A DNA stretch of 64,000 bases, taken from Pictodentalium vernedei. Taxonomy: Eukaryota; Mollusca; Scaphopoda; Dentaliida; Dentaliidae. Below the pieces are notes generated by a model. It was not told the DNA's origin. It saw only the letters and a list, made by a program, of their open reading frames with translations, and did not search any database. The stretch covers positions 144,316,344 through 144,380,343 of the forward strand of contig CM062296.1 in the NCBI GenBank assembly GCA_031216915.1, written 5' to 3'. Shown piece after piece: positions 32,916 through 43,625 of the stretch (its first letter is position 1; each line of letters starts with the position of its first letter). The translations under genes and the position numbers were made by a program.

Positions 32916-33049
32916 AATAACTTACTTAGTCCAATTTGTACAAAATGATTCCATGGATAGATCATGTTCATACTTCACACAATGCTTGCTCGTCAATCAA
33001 GGGTGTGTCATTACCTTCTTCCTGTCATCATGACAGGCACCCAAACAAA

Positions 33050-33352
33050 ATGTATGTGCAAGCCCCCACCAGGGGTAACTATGTTGTGTTTTTGCGCAAG
33101 GCACTTAATCCTGATTGCCCACATGGGGGCTTGTTGTCACAGTGTACAATGGCATACTGCACATCAATAGTGCATTTGTCTTCAACCAATGCTAACCCTG
33201 CTTGTGTGGAGTTCGTACTTTGGGGAGGCTTATACTTGCTCGCCGCTGCTCACTGGTTCTCTCTGGGTACTACAGCTTCCTCCACCCATAAAACTGTCGG
33301 AAAGGAGGTGACCCTGGCTGTTTAAAGTGTCATTAAACCCCAATAAATAAAT
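33050..33352 (+). mobile_element. K4 SINE, head damaged
   Basis: Starts within the head (CCCCACCAGGGGTAAC) and runs through the full body to GTCATTAAACCCCAATAAAT. Confidence 0.75.
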
Positions 33353-33360
33353 AGTATGTG

Positions 33361-33825
33361 GAGTAATCGCTTGACTGGACTGGTTACATGAAATAATTCA
33401 TGAGAGAAGAGGGACGTTGTACAGACACGAGTGCGCGAATGCGCACAAGTGTTTTACAATATAGTCCCTCGCCTGGAATGAATTATATCACGTAACCAGT
33501 GCAATCAAGAGATTACTCTGTTTATTACTTTTTATTATTAACGATAATTATATTATTTAACCCTTTACCTAACGTAATGGCCAAAACCAGCCAGCGCTAT
33601 TCTCAAAAATCGCCAATTAATTTTCATTATTTTTTAACTTTTTGTCTCTAAAACATCGGTTATGACCCCTCATTGGAACGTGCTCGTGGAGCTTGTTCCA
33701 ATGAGGGGTCATAACCTATGTTTTTGAGACAAAAAATGAAAATAATAGTTATTCAAGAATTTTGTGAAGTTATCGTTTATAATCAAACCCGGAAATCCCA
33801 GTAAATCACACTTTGAAAAGTAATA
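33361..33825 (+). repeat. L1 composite: foldback plus embedded P1 and shared tail
   Basis: Foldback 33361-33519 (GAGTAATCGCTTGACTGGAC; return arm CAATCAAGAGATTACTC), then P1f, then GTTTATAATCAAACCCGG and ATCCCAGTAAATCAC. The same order recurs at 49727-50325. Confidence 0.7.
33557..33767 (-). mobile_element. P1f: P1 MITE, one terminus missing
   Basis: TTAACCCTTTACCTAACG start and full core. Cut after ATTCAAGAATTTTGTG, so the other GGGTTAA end is absent, unlike the paired copy P1h. Confidence 0.75.
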
Positions 33826-34309
33826 AAATAAAGTAATGCTGACATTTTAACAAGCAATCATAGAAAGGCTAAGATGAGAAAACTAAAATACTTAATGAAA
33901 TTTCTTGAAATTCTTTTATTGAGCCAGTAAGGTTCTGCAATGAAAAACACCATTAGATACTAGGGTTTAATCCTGGGAATGGGAAATTTCGGGTTCTCAT
34001 TTTTTGAATATCAGCCACGATACTGGGAATTTTCCCATTCTCGTTTCTAAATATCAGTCCCGATACCCGTCAAATTCATAGGACAGAACTGTGAATCAAA
34101 GGCTGCATTCCGTATTTCAATTCTAGTCCATGAATTTTCATCCATTAGCTCTGCTTTTCAGAACTGGTAACCAGGAAATTCCCGTTCGTGAGATTAAACC
34201 ATAGCTCTGAAGGTGATACTGGTCTCTGAAGAAAATGGTGTTTGTTATAATTTCATAAACTGTGATACGCAATCATTGATACCATGGTCTGTGAATTTCC
34301 CGGGCATCG
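33826..34309. other. Unassigned sequence with short repeated phrases
   Basis: Phrases such as ATCCTGGGAATGGG, TGGGAATTTTCCCATTC and GAAATTTCGGTTCCCGG recur at 33970-34200 and 34720-34745, on both sides of K5. They look like one diverged element that K5 entered. Confidence 0.4.
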
Positions 34310-34318
34310 TGATTGACT

Positions 34319-34691
34319 GGGGAGCACGGTGCCTCAGTGGTAGACTGTTGGACTTCTATGCTAGAGGTCCCGAATTTGATCCCCATCCGGGACGACCCCC
34401 ATTGTGTCCTTGGGCAAGGCACTTTATCCGATTGCCTACATGGTGGCAAGATGACGCTGTGTACTAAGGCGTACTGCATATCGATGGTGCACATGTCTTC
34501 AACCACTGTAACCCTGCTTGAGTGGAGCTTGAACAGAGTTAGAATGTTAAGGAGCTCACAGTTTCTCGTCGATGCTCGGTGGTTCTCTCTGGATACTCTG
34601 GCTTCCTCCACCCGTAAAACTGCCACAGTCATGATTAGTCATTGTGCATAAGTACGTGACCTTAAACACCAATAAATAAATAAAGAAATCC
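34319..34691 (+). mobile_element. K5 SINE, complete
   Basis: 9-bp duplication TGATTGACT (34310-34318, 34692-34700). Head GGGGAGCACGGTGCCTCAGTG of the TAGACTGTTGGAC type; tail CCAATAAATAAATAAAG. Confidence 0.88.
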
Positions 34692-34797
34692 TGATTGACT
34701 TTTAGAACCAATACCCATAGAGCTGTGAAATTTCGGTTCCCGGTACTAAACATTACAAGAATTTAGGACGATGAACCAATTCCTGTTAATTGAATTT

Positions 34798-35015
34798 GCT
34801 GTGAGAACCCTGGGAAGAAAAGACATGTTCACTGTGTTAAACTAGTTCTATTTTACAGCTAAAATAGGACCCACTATCTAATTACTTGGGTGCAAGTCCT
34901 CATAAATGGGCAGCATAAGTATAAGTTATTGGCTAAACTGGACTTTATCCTTGCTTTGTGGTTACAATATAGTCATAGATGCTGAAAATGATCTTAAACA
35001 CTTGTAAAAAAAAAA
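34798..35015 (+). mobile_element. J6 SINE
   Basis: AGAACCCTGGGAAGAAAAG to GATCTTAAACACTTG; the AATA tail is replaced by an A-run. Confidence 0.7.
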
Positions 35016-35235
35016 GAAACGTAAATAATTGAATATTTTCTCTGGTAAAGGGACTATTCTATTAACCCTTTGAACTCTAGTGGTATTTTCTATGCCAGTT
35101 CAATGGTAGTAATTAGAAGAGTCCATATTCATTAATTTGGGTAGACCAGTCAATATTTTCAACGTGCAGCCTCAGGGCTGCACGTTGAAAATGTTGATTG
35201 GTCTACTCACACATTTTACTGAACAGCCATCCTAT

Positions 35236-35835
35236 TTAACTGGTAGAGTGCTGAATTATTTTTAGCAATCAAAATTTATTCACATATCTTTGCCTTGTTA
35301 CAATTTATGTTAGAGTGCTTATAGGCACTCTCCCATAGGGGGTGTGGTGGCTCAGTTGGTAGAGGTGCAGGCTGCAAGCCGAGAGGTCCTCGGTTCGAAT
35401 CCCACCTGCGGCAACCACGTTGTGACCTTTGGCAAGACGCTTTACCCCATTGCCCACGTCGGGGCACGGTGACGCTGTGTACTAAGGCGTACTGCCCGTC
35501 GATGGTGCACCTGTCTTCAACCAATGATAACCCTGCTTGTGTGGAGTTGGTATGTTGGTGAGCTGACAGTTGCTCGTCATTGCTCGGTGGTTCTCTCCGG
35601 GTATTCTGGCTTCCTCCACCCGTAAAACTGTCACGGTCATGGTTAGCCATTGTGCAGAAATATGTGACCTTAAACACCAATAAATAAATATTGTCACAAG
35701 GCATATCCATACAGACCAAATGAATTCACTTCAAGATAATCTGAGGCATATTCAGAGAATTCATAGTGCCTAAGTTGCATTACCTGCACTTCAGAGTAAA
35801 GCCCAAATATGGGCTTCCAGCACTCAACCAGCTAA
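35236..35835. mobile_element. B2: palindromic TTAA MITE nested in A2
   Basis: TTAACTGGTAGAGTGCTG start, CAGCACTCAACCAGCTAA end. The core arm GCACTCTCCCATA is broken by K6 and resumes ATTGTCACAAGG. The A2 site reads TTAA on the left and CTAA on the right. Confidence 0.8.
35338..35692 (+). mobile_element. K6 SINE nested in B2
   Basis: GGGGGTGTGGTGGCTCAG head (GGTAGAGGTGCAGGC type, B box GGTTCGAATCC), full body, tail CCAATAAATAAATA. Inserted in the core of B2. Confidence 0.85.
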
Positions 35836-35945
35836 TGACATTATAACGTATCATCTTCCTGGCCAGAAAAAAAGGCCACTAGGGTTCAAAGGGTTAAGAG
35901 AGTTCCACAGTACTTATTCGATCTTCGCAAAATAAAGCCCAAAAA

Positions 35946-36693
35946 GGTTTAAAATCTGTTTCTTTGGCTCTCCTGCATGGCCCTTTTGGCTACTGCATGC
36001 TCTCTTTTTATAACCAATGTGAGGGGGCGCGGTGGCTCAGTAGGTAGAGGTGCAGGCTTCAAGCCGAGAGGTCCTCAGTTCGAATCCCACCTGCGGCAAT
36101 AGCGTTGTGTCCTTGGGCAAGACATTTCACCCCCATTGCCCACGTGGGGGCACGGTGGCATTGTGTACTAAGGCGTACTGCATGTCGATGGTGCACTTGC
36201 CTTCAACCAATGCTAACCCTGCTTGTGTGGAGTTAGTATGTTGGGGAGCTGACAGTTGCTCACCATTGCTTGGTGGTTCTCTCTGGGTACTTTGGCTTCC
36301 TCCACCCGTAAAACTGTCGCGGTCATGATTAGCAATTGTGCAGAAATATATGACCCTAAACACAAATAAATAAATAAATATAACCAATGTAAACTTAAAA
36401 AATAAAAATTAAATGGTTTATGTTTGATATTTTACCCAAATTATTAAAATTGATAAATTTGTACCTTGAGTACAACAAGGCTTTGCAATGCTTTCTTGCA
36501 CTCAAGGGATGAAATACACCACCCATGCTATTCTGTAGATTATGAGGTCAAAAACATAAAGCAAACCAAGAGCATGAACTTTTGATGGCAAAGAGAAAAT
36601 TATAAAAATAAAAATATAAAATAAAAACCCATCCACCCACATGCAGTTTTACAAAAAATGGCCTGAGAAACAGAAGATCTACTTTATGGAGCC
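35946..36693 (+). mobile_element. E2: Harbinger-like MITE split by K7
   Basis: Left CTGTTTCTTTGGCTCTCC, right GGCCTGAGAAACAGAAG to GGAGCC|TAA. The central palindrome around AAGGCTTTGCAATGCTTTC is partly lost. Confidence 0.75.
36021..36379 (+). mobile_element. K7 SINE, complete, nested in E2
   Basis: 11-bp duplication ATAACCAATGT (36010-36020, 36380-36390). Head GAGGGGGCGCGGTGGCTCAG; tail AAACACAAATAAATAAATA. Confidence 0.9.
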
Positions 36694-36696
36694 TAA

Positions 36697-36949
36697 TTGT
36701 CATTGTTTGATGATGAAAATGTTATGCATGTTGTCATTTATAAAGTACTGGAGTTATTCCCCTTTCATTTTAACCTCTGTTCATTTCTTGAATTATGAGC
36801 ATGCAGATTTCCCGCTCTCTGTGGGTACCTGTGTTGATTGCTTGAGCATGGTAATGTAAGTACTGTGTTGAGTGCTTGACTGCTGTGTTAGTGCTCAAGC
36901 GTGCATAGTTTTTGTAAATGCAATGCTACAACTCAGTATTCAAAGATCA
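36697..36949. other. Unassigned sequence
   Basis: Nothing recognised. Confidence 0.35.
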
Positions 36950-36951
36950 TA

Positions 36952-37365
36952 CAGTGGAGCCCACTTAATTGAAAAACCCTGTTAACTGAATAGAATTTCC
37001 CAACACAAAACCATTTACCATACCTCCAGTACAAATTTGACTTGTTAATTGAATATAGGTTATAGAGTAAACTCCTGTTAATTGAATAAAAAATCTTGTA
37101 ACCTGTCAAGAAATTACCCTGACTCTCCCCAGTTTTCCTTTGTTTATAGACCTATTTGGCCTCAGGACATCCAATACAGGCATTCTATCTATTCTATCTT
37201 GTTTGACAGAGCTCATGGAGCTCTGTCAAACAAGATATAATAGAATAAATGCTAAGTTTATCTCTAGAATACAGGAAAGTGACACAATCCCTGTTAATTG
37301 AATATTCCTGTTAGTTGAATAATTTTCATTGGCAAAGTTGCTATTCAATTAACAGGGTTCCACTG
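36952..37365. mobile_element. D1: TA-flanked palindromic MITE, 414 bp
   Basis: TA at 36950-36951 and 37366-37367. Ends CAGTGGAGCCCAC and GGGTTCCACTG. Interior is rich in CTGTTAATTGAAT. Core CTTGTTTGACAGAGCTC/ATG/GAGCTCTGTCAAACAAG (37199-37235), identical in stem to that of family C. TA targets with CAGTGG ends suggest a pogo/Tigger-like non-autonomous element. Confidence 0.8.
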
Positions 37366-37591
37366 TACTTCTTTTTTTTCATTCTGATCTTCATTCTGAT
37401 GTGTTTTCCCATTGGGAAACCCTGGAAGTAGAACAGTACTTGATTTCTGTGGTTGAAACTTTCAGCTCTACTAGAGGAGTAGAAATCAATTACCTATGCC
37501 TGTTTTGCGGGTCCTCTAACATGGTCAGTGCAATTATAAATCATTTACTGTGTTTGTCTTGACAGTTGTGTTGTAGTCATCAGGTAGGATC

Positions 37592-37832
37592 TTAACCCTT
37601 TACCTAACATGAAAAGCAGACTCCACTTGCAAAAAACATTCTTGAACAACTATTTTTTTTTCATTTTTTGTCTCAAAAACATAGGTTATGATTCCTCATT
37701 GGAACAAGCTCAACAAGCTCGTTCGAATGAGGGGTCATAACCTATGTCTTTGAGACAAAAAAATGAAAATTTATTGGCGATTTTTTAGAATAGCGCTCGT
37801 CGGTTTTGGCCGTTACGTTGGTAAAGGGTTAA
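37592..37832 (+). mobile_element. P1g: complete P1 MITE
   Basis: TTAA at both ends; core CATTGGAACAAGCTC/AA/CAAGCTCGTTCGAATG with two mismatches. Confidence 0.78.
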
Positions 37833-37847
37833 ATACTGAAATCCCCT

Positions 37848-38058
37848 GTGGGAACCACAGCCAATGAAGCATTGCTTGTTTACTGTGGAAAACAAGCTAT
37901 TGTTTTGCAAAAGGACCCGGTAACCAATGCCTGGGGTGAATGTCCTCTAAAATGGGCAACAAAGGTATAAATGATTGGCTGGACTTGACTTTGTATCTAT
38001 GTTGCGGTCATAATTAGCCACTATCTGACTTTAATCACCAATAAATAAATAAATAAAT
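37848..38058 (+). mobile_element. J7 SINE
   Basis: GGGAACCACAGCCAATGAAG to CCAATAAATAAATAAATAAA. Starts 15 bp after P1g. Confidence 0.75.
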
Positions 38059-38453
38059 GCAGTAGGTCCGCAAATTTTCTCTCTTTTTGAATGAGAGTTC
38101 AGGTAATTTTGACCAATGCTACTTCTCTTTACAGAACAATGACAGAAATGAAAGCTACCCCAGTTAAAAATGAGAAATTGAGATGGTGATTGTTTGGAAT
38201 AATGGTTGAAAATTAGAAATTAAGATATTTTGAGTTTCCTAGCTTACATCTCTATACAAAGGACCGGATAAAAATGTGACAATAAGGCCTATAAAGAACA
38301 ATTTCTTGTTTCTCTGGCACTTTTTCCTCAATTTTATGATGAGAGAAGGAGGCTTTTTTCTCCCCCCACTTCTTATGCAAGATATGCATGTCTCATGTGA
38401 GAAGACCATGTGAGATAGATATCAGACTATTTAATCATTGCACGTTCTTCAAC
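38059..38453. other. Unassigned sequence
   Basis: TTCTCTTTACAG at 38123-38134 could be a splice acceptor, but no suitable exon follows in phase 0. Confidence 0.35.
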
Positions 38454-38810
38454 ATGGCGTCACGTTTTGGAAATATTAGCAGATGAATGATTGTCAAAGA
38501 AAGTAGAAATAAAAACACAGACCGCAAAACCAAAGGACACTGGACTCTTTTATATGAATTTTTGGGTGAATGCCATTATGAGTGTAGAGAGTTGCATGAA
38601 ATTCCTGTTGAAAAGTTATGCGAATACATTGCAGAATTTATAATAAATGTCTGCACACAAGTCGGCCGGGAGTATGAGCCAAGTTACCTTTGAGGCATGA
38701 TAGGATAAGTTGATAAAGTCTCCATAAATTTGGAAAACAAATGATGTCAAATGACTGTGCAGAATTTCCATCGATCGATTGATGCACGTGCTGACTGACA
38801 TCAGCGGAAT
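38454..38810 (+). pseudogene. DUF3504/Crypton-like tyrosine recombinase, N-terminal fragment
   Basis: From ATG 38454 the frame reads MASRFGNISR, a stop, then NKNTDRKTKGHWTLLYEFLG, ELHEIPVEKLCEYIAEFI and REYEPSYL before a TGA at about 38694. The order 'N-T-x-RKT...L..F...ELHEIP...L..Y...F......G.EYEPS.L' is the N-terminal core-binding region of the DUF3504 family (Crypton-derived recombinase domain, as in ZMYM/QRICH/KCTD1 relatives), expanded in many marine invertebrates. Decayed similarity may run to about 38810. The catalytic C-terminal half (with the R...H-x-x-R...Y residues) is absent. In-frame stops make it a dead fragment; whether it came from a transposon or a host multigene family is open. 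Confidence 0.6.
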
Positions 38811-39031
38811 GTGTCAGTGTTCATTTCGCTACAGATCTTCAACCCCTGTCTTGCCAGCTTTGGTATTTAATTTCGTGGAAAATACCTGTGGTAAATACCA
38901 AATTTTTGTGAGCTCTTTCCAATAAGCAAATCAGTTTTTTCCAGAAATGGACAACAAAATTGTTCAATATAGCTGCATAGGTCCCTGGATTAATTTTGAT
39001 GATGTCAAGAGTATTTTGGTGGGGGAGAAAA

Positions 39032-39184
39032 ATTATCCCTGATGGGGGTGGGTGTGAGATGGGGAAATCTCACCCTTGGGACAAGATATTTGGTCCAGAA
39101 ACTCAGCAAGCCTTGTGTGGGAACCAAATGTCTTACCCCCAGGTGAGATTTCTCCATCTCACACCCACACCCATCGGGGATAAT
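39032..39184. repeat. Foldback, ~45-bp imperfect arms
   Basis: TTATCCCTGATGGGGGTGGG and GTGTGAGATGGGGAAATCTC pair with GAGATTTCTCCATCTCACAC and CCCATCGGGGATAA across a 60-bp middle that itself pairs (AGATATTTGG / CCAAATGTCT). Confidence 0.75.
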
Positions 39185-39289
39185 AACAATAATAATAATC
39201 TTTTTTTTTTGTTAATCCAGAAAATGGTCCTGAAAATGAATGAGAAATTTGACTCCTTACAGTATTATATGGAAAAAAACAGTGTCTTC

Positions 39290-39785
39290 ACCTGTGAAAA
39301 TTTTCACTATTGCAGTTGCATTATTTATTTATTGGTGTTTTAAGGTCACATATTTATGCACAATGGCTAATCATGACCGTGACAGTTTTACGGGTGGAGG
39401 AAGCCAGAGTACCCAGAGAGAACCACCGAGCAACGACGAGCAGCTGCCAGCTCCCCAACATCGTAACTCTATACTGCAGCACAGGCAGGGTTAGATTGAT
39501 TGAAGACATGCGCACCATCGATGTGCAGTACGCCTTAGTACACGGCGTCATCGTGCTCCCACGCGGGCAATGGAGATGAAGTGTCTTGCCCAAGGACACA
39601 ACGTGGTTGCCGCAGGTGGGATTCAAACCGAGGACCTCTCGGCTTGCTGCCTGCACCTCTACCTACTGAGCCACCGTGCTCCCTTGCAGTTGCATATTTA
39701 ATCAACTATATCTTGTTTGACAGAGCTCTTTGAGCTCTGTCAAACAAGATATAGTTGGTTAAATTTTTAGTCCCACAAATGCAAA
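39290..39785. mobile_element. C4: C MITE split by K8
   Basis: The right half with perfect core (39713-39752, CTTGTTTGACAGAGCTC/TTT/GAGCTCTGTC) and GTTAAATTTTTAGTCCC follows K8. The left half before 39321 is short. Termini not identifiable. Confidence 0.6.
39322..39683 (-). mobile_element. K8 SINE, complete, minus orientation
   Basis: 12-bp perfect duplication TTGCAGTTGCAT (39310-39321, 39684-39695). Tail TTATTTATTGG at left, head with B box at 39620-39683 (minus). Confidence 0.9.
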
Positions 39786-39885
39786 ATAGTTTCATCGAAG
39801 AGGTTTCCATGTAAAAAGATAATGTTGAGGCAGTTTTCAGTGATGAAGGAGGTGCCTGAGAAACAAGAAATTTTTGTTTAATACC

Positions 39886-40180
39886 CTTTTTATCCCCCCA
39901 GTATCTTTGAGGAGGGGGCATTATGTTATCACCATGTCCGGCATTCATTGTCCAGCATCCATTGTCGTCCATCTATTAACTTTTTGCATTCCATCAATTA
40001 ACTAAAGTACTACCAACCCAATCTTTACCAAACTTCATATGTGTGTTAGGTATGATGAGTGGAAGAAACTTATTCATTTTTACCATGATGTGCCAAAGGT
40101 CAAGGTCTCAGTGACCTCCAAGGTTAAATACATTGAAATTGTTTTCTGCTCTATAACTGAAGTTCTGCAAGACTGATCTT
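39886..40180 (+). repeat. T-type repeat
   Basis: TTTTTATCCCCCCAGTATC...GAGGAGGGGGCATTATG head, short GTCC-like stretch (39933-39975), body ACTAAAGTACTACCAACCC and CAAAGGTCAAGGTCTCAG. Confidence 0.55.
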
Positions 40181-40494
40181 GTTATGCCATGCTTTGCGTA
40201 GCTCTTGTTTTTAATTCTTTGCATTCCCAGAAAACACTTGTGTTTTCCCTGCAGAACTTCTCTTCTTAAATGCCAGTTGAGATATAACCTTACATCATGT
40301 ATCACAAAGCTCTGTGCGCTTTTGTGAATGGGGTATACATTTTTCAGATCTTGTAGTGAACTGGGCTGCTGATAGGTCTGAACATGTCGATGAGTGTAGA
40401 CAGGTTAGAGGAAAATGATGCTATGGGCAGTTATACACTGAATGTGATGTGGCTCAGTGGTTTGGTCATTGGACTTTGAACTGAAAGGTCTCCC
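40181..40494. other. Unassigned sequence with a small hairpin
   Basis: CAGAAAACACTTGTGTTTTC (40228-40249) is a short hairpin; otherwise nothing recognised. Confidence 0.4.
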
Positions 40495-40704
40495 ATGGGA
40501 ACCCTGGGAAGAGAAGCATTGTTTGTTCACTGTGGTAAACAAGCTGTTTTACCAGTAAAATAGGACCCAGTCACCAGTGCTTGGCGTGAGAGTCCTTTAA
40601 AATTGAACTATAATTGCATATAAATTGATTAACTAAACATGGCTTTATCTCCATATTGCAGTACTATTAGCCATTGTGCAGAAATATGGTTCCTTGAACA
40701 CCAG

Positions 40705-40735
<31 letters not shown>

Positions 40736-40738
40736 ACC
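40495..40738 (+). mobile_element. J8 SINE
   Basis: GGAACCCTGGGAAGAGAAGC to ACACCAG plus (TAAA)n. The tail is longer than in other J copies. Confidence 0.8.
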
Positions 40739-40741
40739 AGT

Positions 40742-41040
40742 CAATAGATCGATGGTTCGATCTTGCCCAGCAGTAACTGTGTTGAGGTTCTTGGGCAGGA
40801 TACTTAATTCCGATTTCCCTTGTGGGGGTCTGGTGGCACTGTGTACTAAGGTGTACTGCACCTGCCTTCAACCGCTGCTAACTCTATTTATGCAGAGGTA
40901 GTAAGCTGGAGAGTCTGACAGTTGCTTGCTGCAGCTCGGCTGTTCTCTCCAGATACTCCAGCTTCCTAACACCTTTAAAACTGTACGACATGATGTGACC
41001 CCTGGCTGTTCAAAGTGTTGTTAAACTCCAATAAACAAAC
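40742..41040 (+). mobile_element. K9 SINE, 5'-truncated
   Basis: Begins at the B box (GATGGTTCGATC) directly after the J8 tail. Diverged body; tail CTCCAATAAACAAACAAAC. Confidence 0.7.
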
Positions 41041-41063
41041 AAACTGGAATGATACGAGCAGTT

Positions 41064-41256
41064 TTAACACCTTGCACTCTGGTAATCTGATCAAAACTTT
41101 TGATGACTTTATTTTGTCCAGATAACGTTAATAATTCAACCAGTTATTTCTTTATTGATAGCGGCTCTCACAAAAATGATATAATTGGTTAAATTCTCAG
41201 CTGCGTCTTGGAAAAATATTGCTGCTGAAAACTGATATTTTGACATCAGAGTACAG
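41064..41256. mobile_element. C3: decayed C MITE
   Basis: TTAACACCTTGCACTCTGG start and TTTTGACATCAGAG near the end match C. The core is replaced by CTTTATTGATAGCGGCTCTC, so the hairpin is gone. Confidence 0.55.
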
Positions 41257-41357
41257 AAGTTCATATGTTACAGTTGACACCTTGTTTTCTCAGTTTGAAA
41301 TTTTGACACTGTGATGTTTGTAACTTGAACCTTGTTGCTGTAAAACAAACACAGATA

Positions 41358-41784
41358 CAGTGGTGCCCACTTAATTGGATATCTCTTAACTGAATAACCC
41401 TGTTAACTGAATATAATTTCCCAACACAAAAGCATGTACCATACCTCCAGTACAAATTTGACCTGTTAATTGAATATAGAGTATAGAGTAAACTCCTGTT
41501 AATTGAATAAACATTTTGTAACCTGTCGAGAAATTACCCTGACTCGTCCTAGTTTTGTTTGTTTATAGGCCTATTTGGCCTCAGTATATCAAATACAGGT
41601 ATTTAATCTATTAAATCTTGTTTGACAGAGCTCATGGAGCTCTGTCAAACAAGATATAATAGAATAAATACTAAGTTTATCTCTAGAATACAGGAAAGTG
41701 ACTCAATCCCTGTTAATTGAATACTCCTGTTATTTGAATAATTTGCATTGACAATGTGGCTACTCAATTAACAGGGTTCCACTG
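41358..41784. mobile_element. D2: complete D MITE, 427 bp
   Basis: TA flanks; CAGTGGTGCCCAC to GGGTTCCACTG; perfect core CTTGTTTGACAGAGCTC/ATG at 41626-41662. Confidence 0.82.
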
Positions 41785-41786
41785 TA

Positions 41787-42666
41787 TAACAACACAGCTT
41801 CAATTTGGACATCATATTGTGTTAAATTTACAATCTTTTAAAATTCTTCATTTATGACTATTGCATTCACGTCGTGTCTGGTTTGTTAAGCTGATTCTAA
41901 TGTTTCTTATAAACTTACAGTGTAAGTCTCTATCACGGTTATCTCTCTTTTCAGTGCCCCCCATCCTTGTTCATCAGCATAAAGTATTTTTCACCCTTTG
42001 ACAAAAATTGTAATTTTACCAATTATATTCTGTTTGATTTAGTACAAGATGTTGCAAGCTTTAAAGGATTGAAATCAAGAGGCTGTAAAGGTCACCTACT
42101 TGAAAAGTTTGTTTTATATGCAAGGGGTGTAAGATGTGGTTTTCAAGTTTAACTGCTGTTTTCAGCCATTCTTAAAATGCAAAGGAAATGGAAAAAAGAA
42201 AAATGTCTTAATTTAATCGTGAATTTTTCTCACAGTTAATAGCTTTGTTTATTGACCTTTTTCCAAATCCCATTTGGTTCCTTTGTTTCCAAGTAACTAG
42301 TTGCAAATCCTCAATCTCCCAACTATAATGAGAAAATTCTATGGTCCTGGTAAGTTGTGGAGATTATGAAATCATGAAATTCATAACTGACCTTAGTCTG
42401 TGTAAGATGCTGCCTGTGTACCTGAGGTCCGCCATGGCTAATAGCCCAGGTAGGCCCTAGGTGGGCTGGAATCTTTGAGAAACTAGCCTTACTGCTAATG
42501 CCAATTCCCAATTTGACATCATATATTAATTAATATTCACAATGGGCTGGGACTCAAACTCATTCTCATAATACATAGCAAAATCCCTGAAGTAAGTTGT
42601 GATTTTGCACTGCAGTTATGCTGTGATGTATAAAATGCTAATAAGATGGGAAAATGGAAAATGTTT
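41787..42666. other. Unassigned sequence
   Basis: Short frames at 41967-42152 (+) and 42323-42511 (-) show no domain. A CTCTTTTCAG acceptor-like site at 41945-41954 precedes no convincing exon. Confidence 0.35.
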
Positions 42667-42876
42667 TTACCCTCTGCCCACTAATGTTGAAATATCAAAT
42701 TTCAACATGCAAATTTTCCCCATAATGCAAAATGGAATGCAACTAATTCAGTCTTGTTTGACAGAGCTCATTGAGCTCTGTCAAACAAGATTGAATTAGT
42801 TACATTCCCAGTTGCATCATGGGAAATATTGCTGCCTGAAATTTCAATATTTTGACATCAATGTGCAAAAGGTTAA
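42667..42876. mobile_element. C2: palindromic TTAA MITE (C)
   Basis: Right TTAA at 42873; left decayed to TTAC. Perfect core CTTGTTTGACAGAGCTC/ATT, arms ATTCAGT/ATTGAAT; end CAATGTGCAAAAGGTTAA. Confidence 0.75.
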
Positions 42877-42884
42877 TCAATTTG

Positions 42885-43220
42885 TGGTGGCTCAGTGGTT
42901 TCAGCATTGGACATTAAACTGAAAGGTCCATGATTCGATCCCCACCAGGGGTAACTGCATTGTGTCCTTGGGCGAGGCACATAATCCTGATTTCTCTCAT
43001 GGGGGCATGGTGGCGCTATGTACTAAGGTGTACTGCACTTTGATGGTGCACTTGTCTTCAGCCAATGCTAACCCTGCTTGTACAGAGTTAGTATGTTGAG
43101 GAGTCCAACAGCTTCTCACCACTGCATAGTGGTTCTCTCTGTGTACTTCAGCTTCCTCCACCCATAAAATTGCCTGACATGAGGCGACAGGCTGGCAAAA
43201 GTGTCATTAAACACCAATAA
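42885..43220 (+). mobile_element. K10 SINE
   Basis: Head GTGGTGGCTCAGTGGTTTC with B box GATTCGATCC (third head type, CATTGGACATTAAACTG). Body complete; tail ACACCAATAA is interrupted by E3. Confidence 0.8.
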
Positions 43221-43622
43221 GGCCTAAAAAAATAAATAATCTGTTTCTCAGGCCCTCCCACATGGTCCTTTTGGCTGCCGCATGCTCTCTTTTTATAACC
43301 AATTTAAACTTTAAAAAAATTAAAATTAAATGGTTCATGTCTGATATTTGACCCAAGTTGAAAAAAATTGATGAATTTGTCTCTTGAATGCAAGAAGGCT
43401 TTGCAATGCTTTAACATTGCAAAGCCTTCTTGCACTCAAGGGATGAAATAACCACCACCCATGCTATTCTGTAGATTATGAGGCCTAACACTTGAACCAA
43501 GAACATGAACTTTTGATAGCTAAGAAGTAATTACTGAAATAAAAAATAAAATAAAAAACGCTCGCCCGCATGCAATTTCACAAATAATGGCCTGAGAAAC
43601 AGAATATCAACTTTGTGTGGCC
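43221..43622 (+). mobile_element. E3: complete Harbinger-like MITE, 402 bp
   Basis: TAA duplication (43218-43220, 43623-43625), GGCC ends. Core AAGGCTTTGCAATGC/TTTAA/CATTGCAAAGCCTT. Inserted in the K10 tail. Confidence 0.85.
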
Positions 43623-43625
43623 TAA

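Larger units (their letters stand above)
35062..35897. mobile_element. A2: palindromic TTAA MITE containing B2 and K6
   Basis: Ends TTAACCCTTTGAACTCTAG and TTCAAAGGGTTAA with TTAA flanks. Core CAACGTGCAGCC/TCAG/GGCTGCACGTTG, arms ACCAGTCAATATTTTC. Interrupted at a TTAA by B2. Confidence 0.82.

Noticed and set aside
38135-38185. Exon after the CTCTTTACAG acceptor
   Set aside because: In phase 0 it meets a stop after ten codons and the possible donor is weak; no CADPS-like residues.
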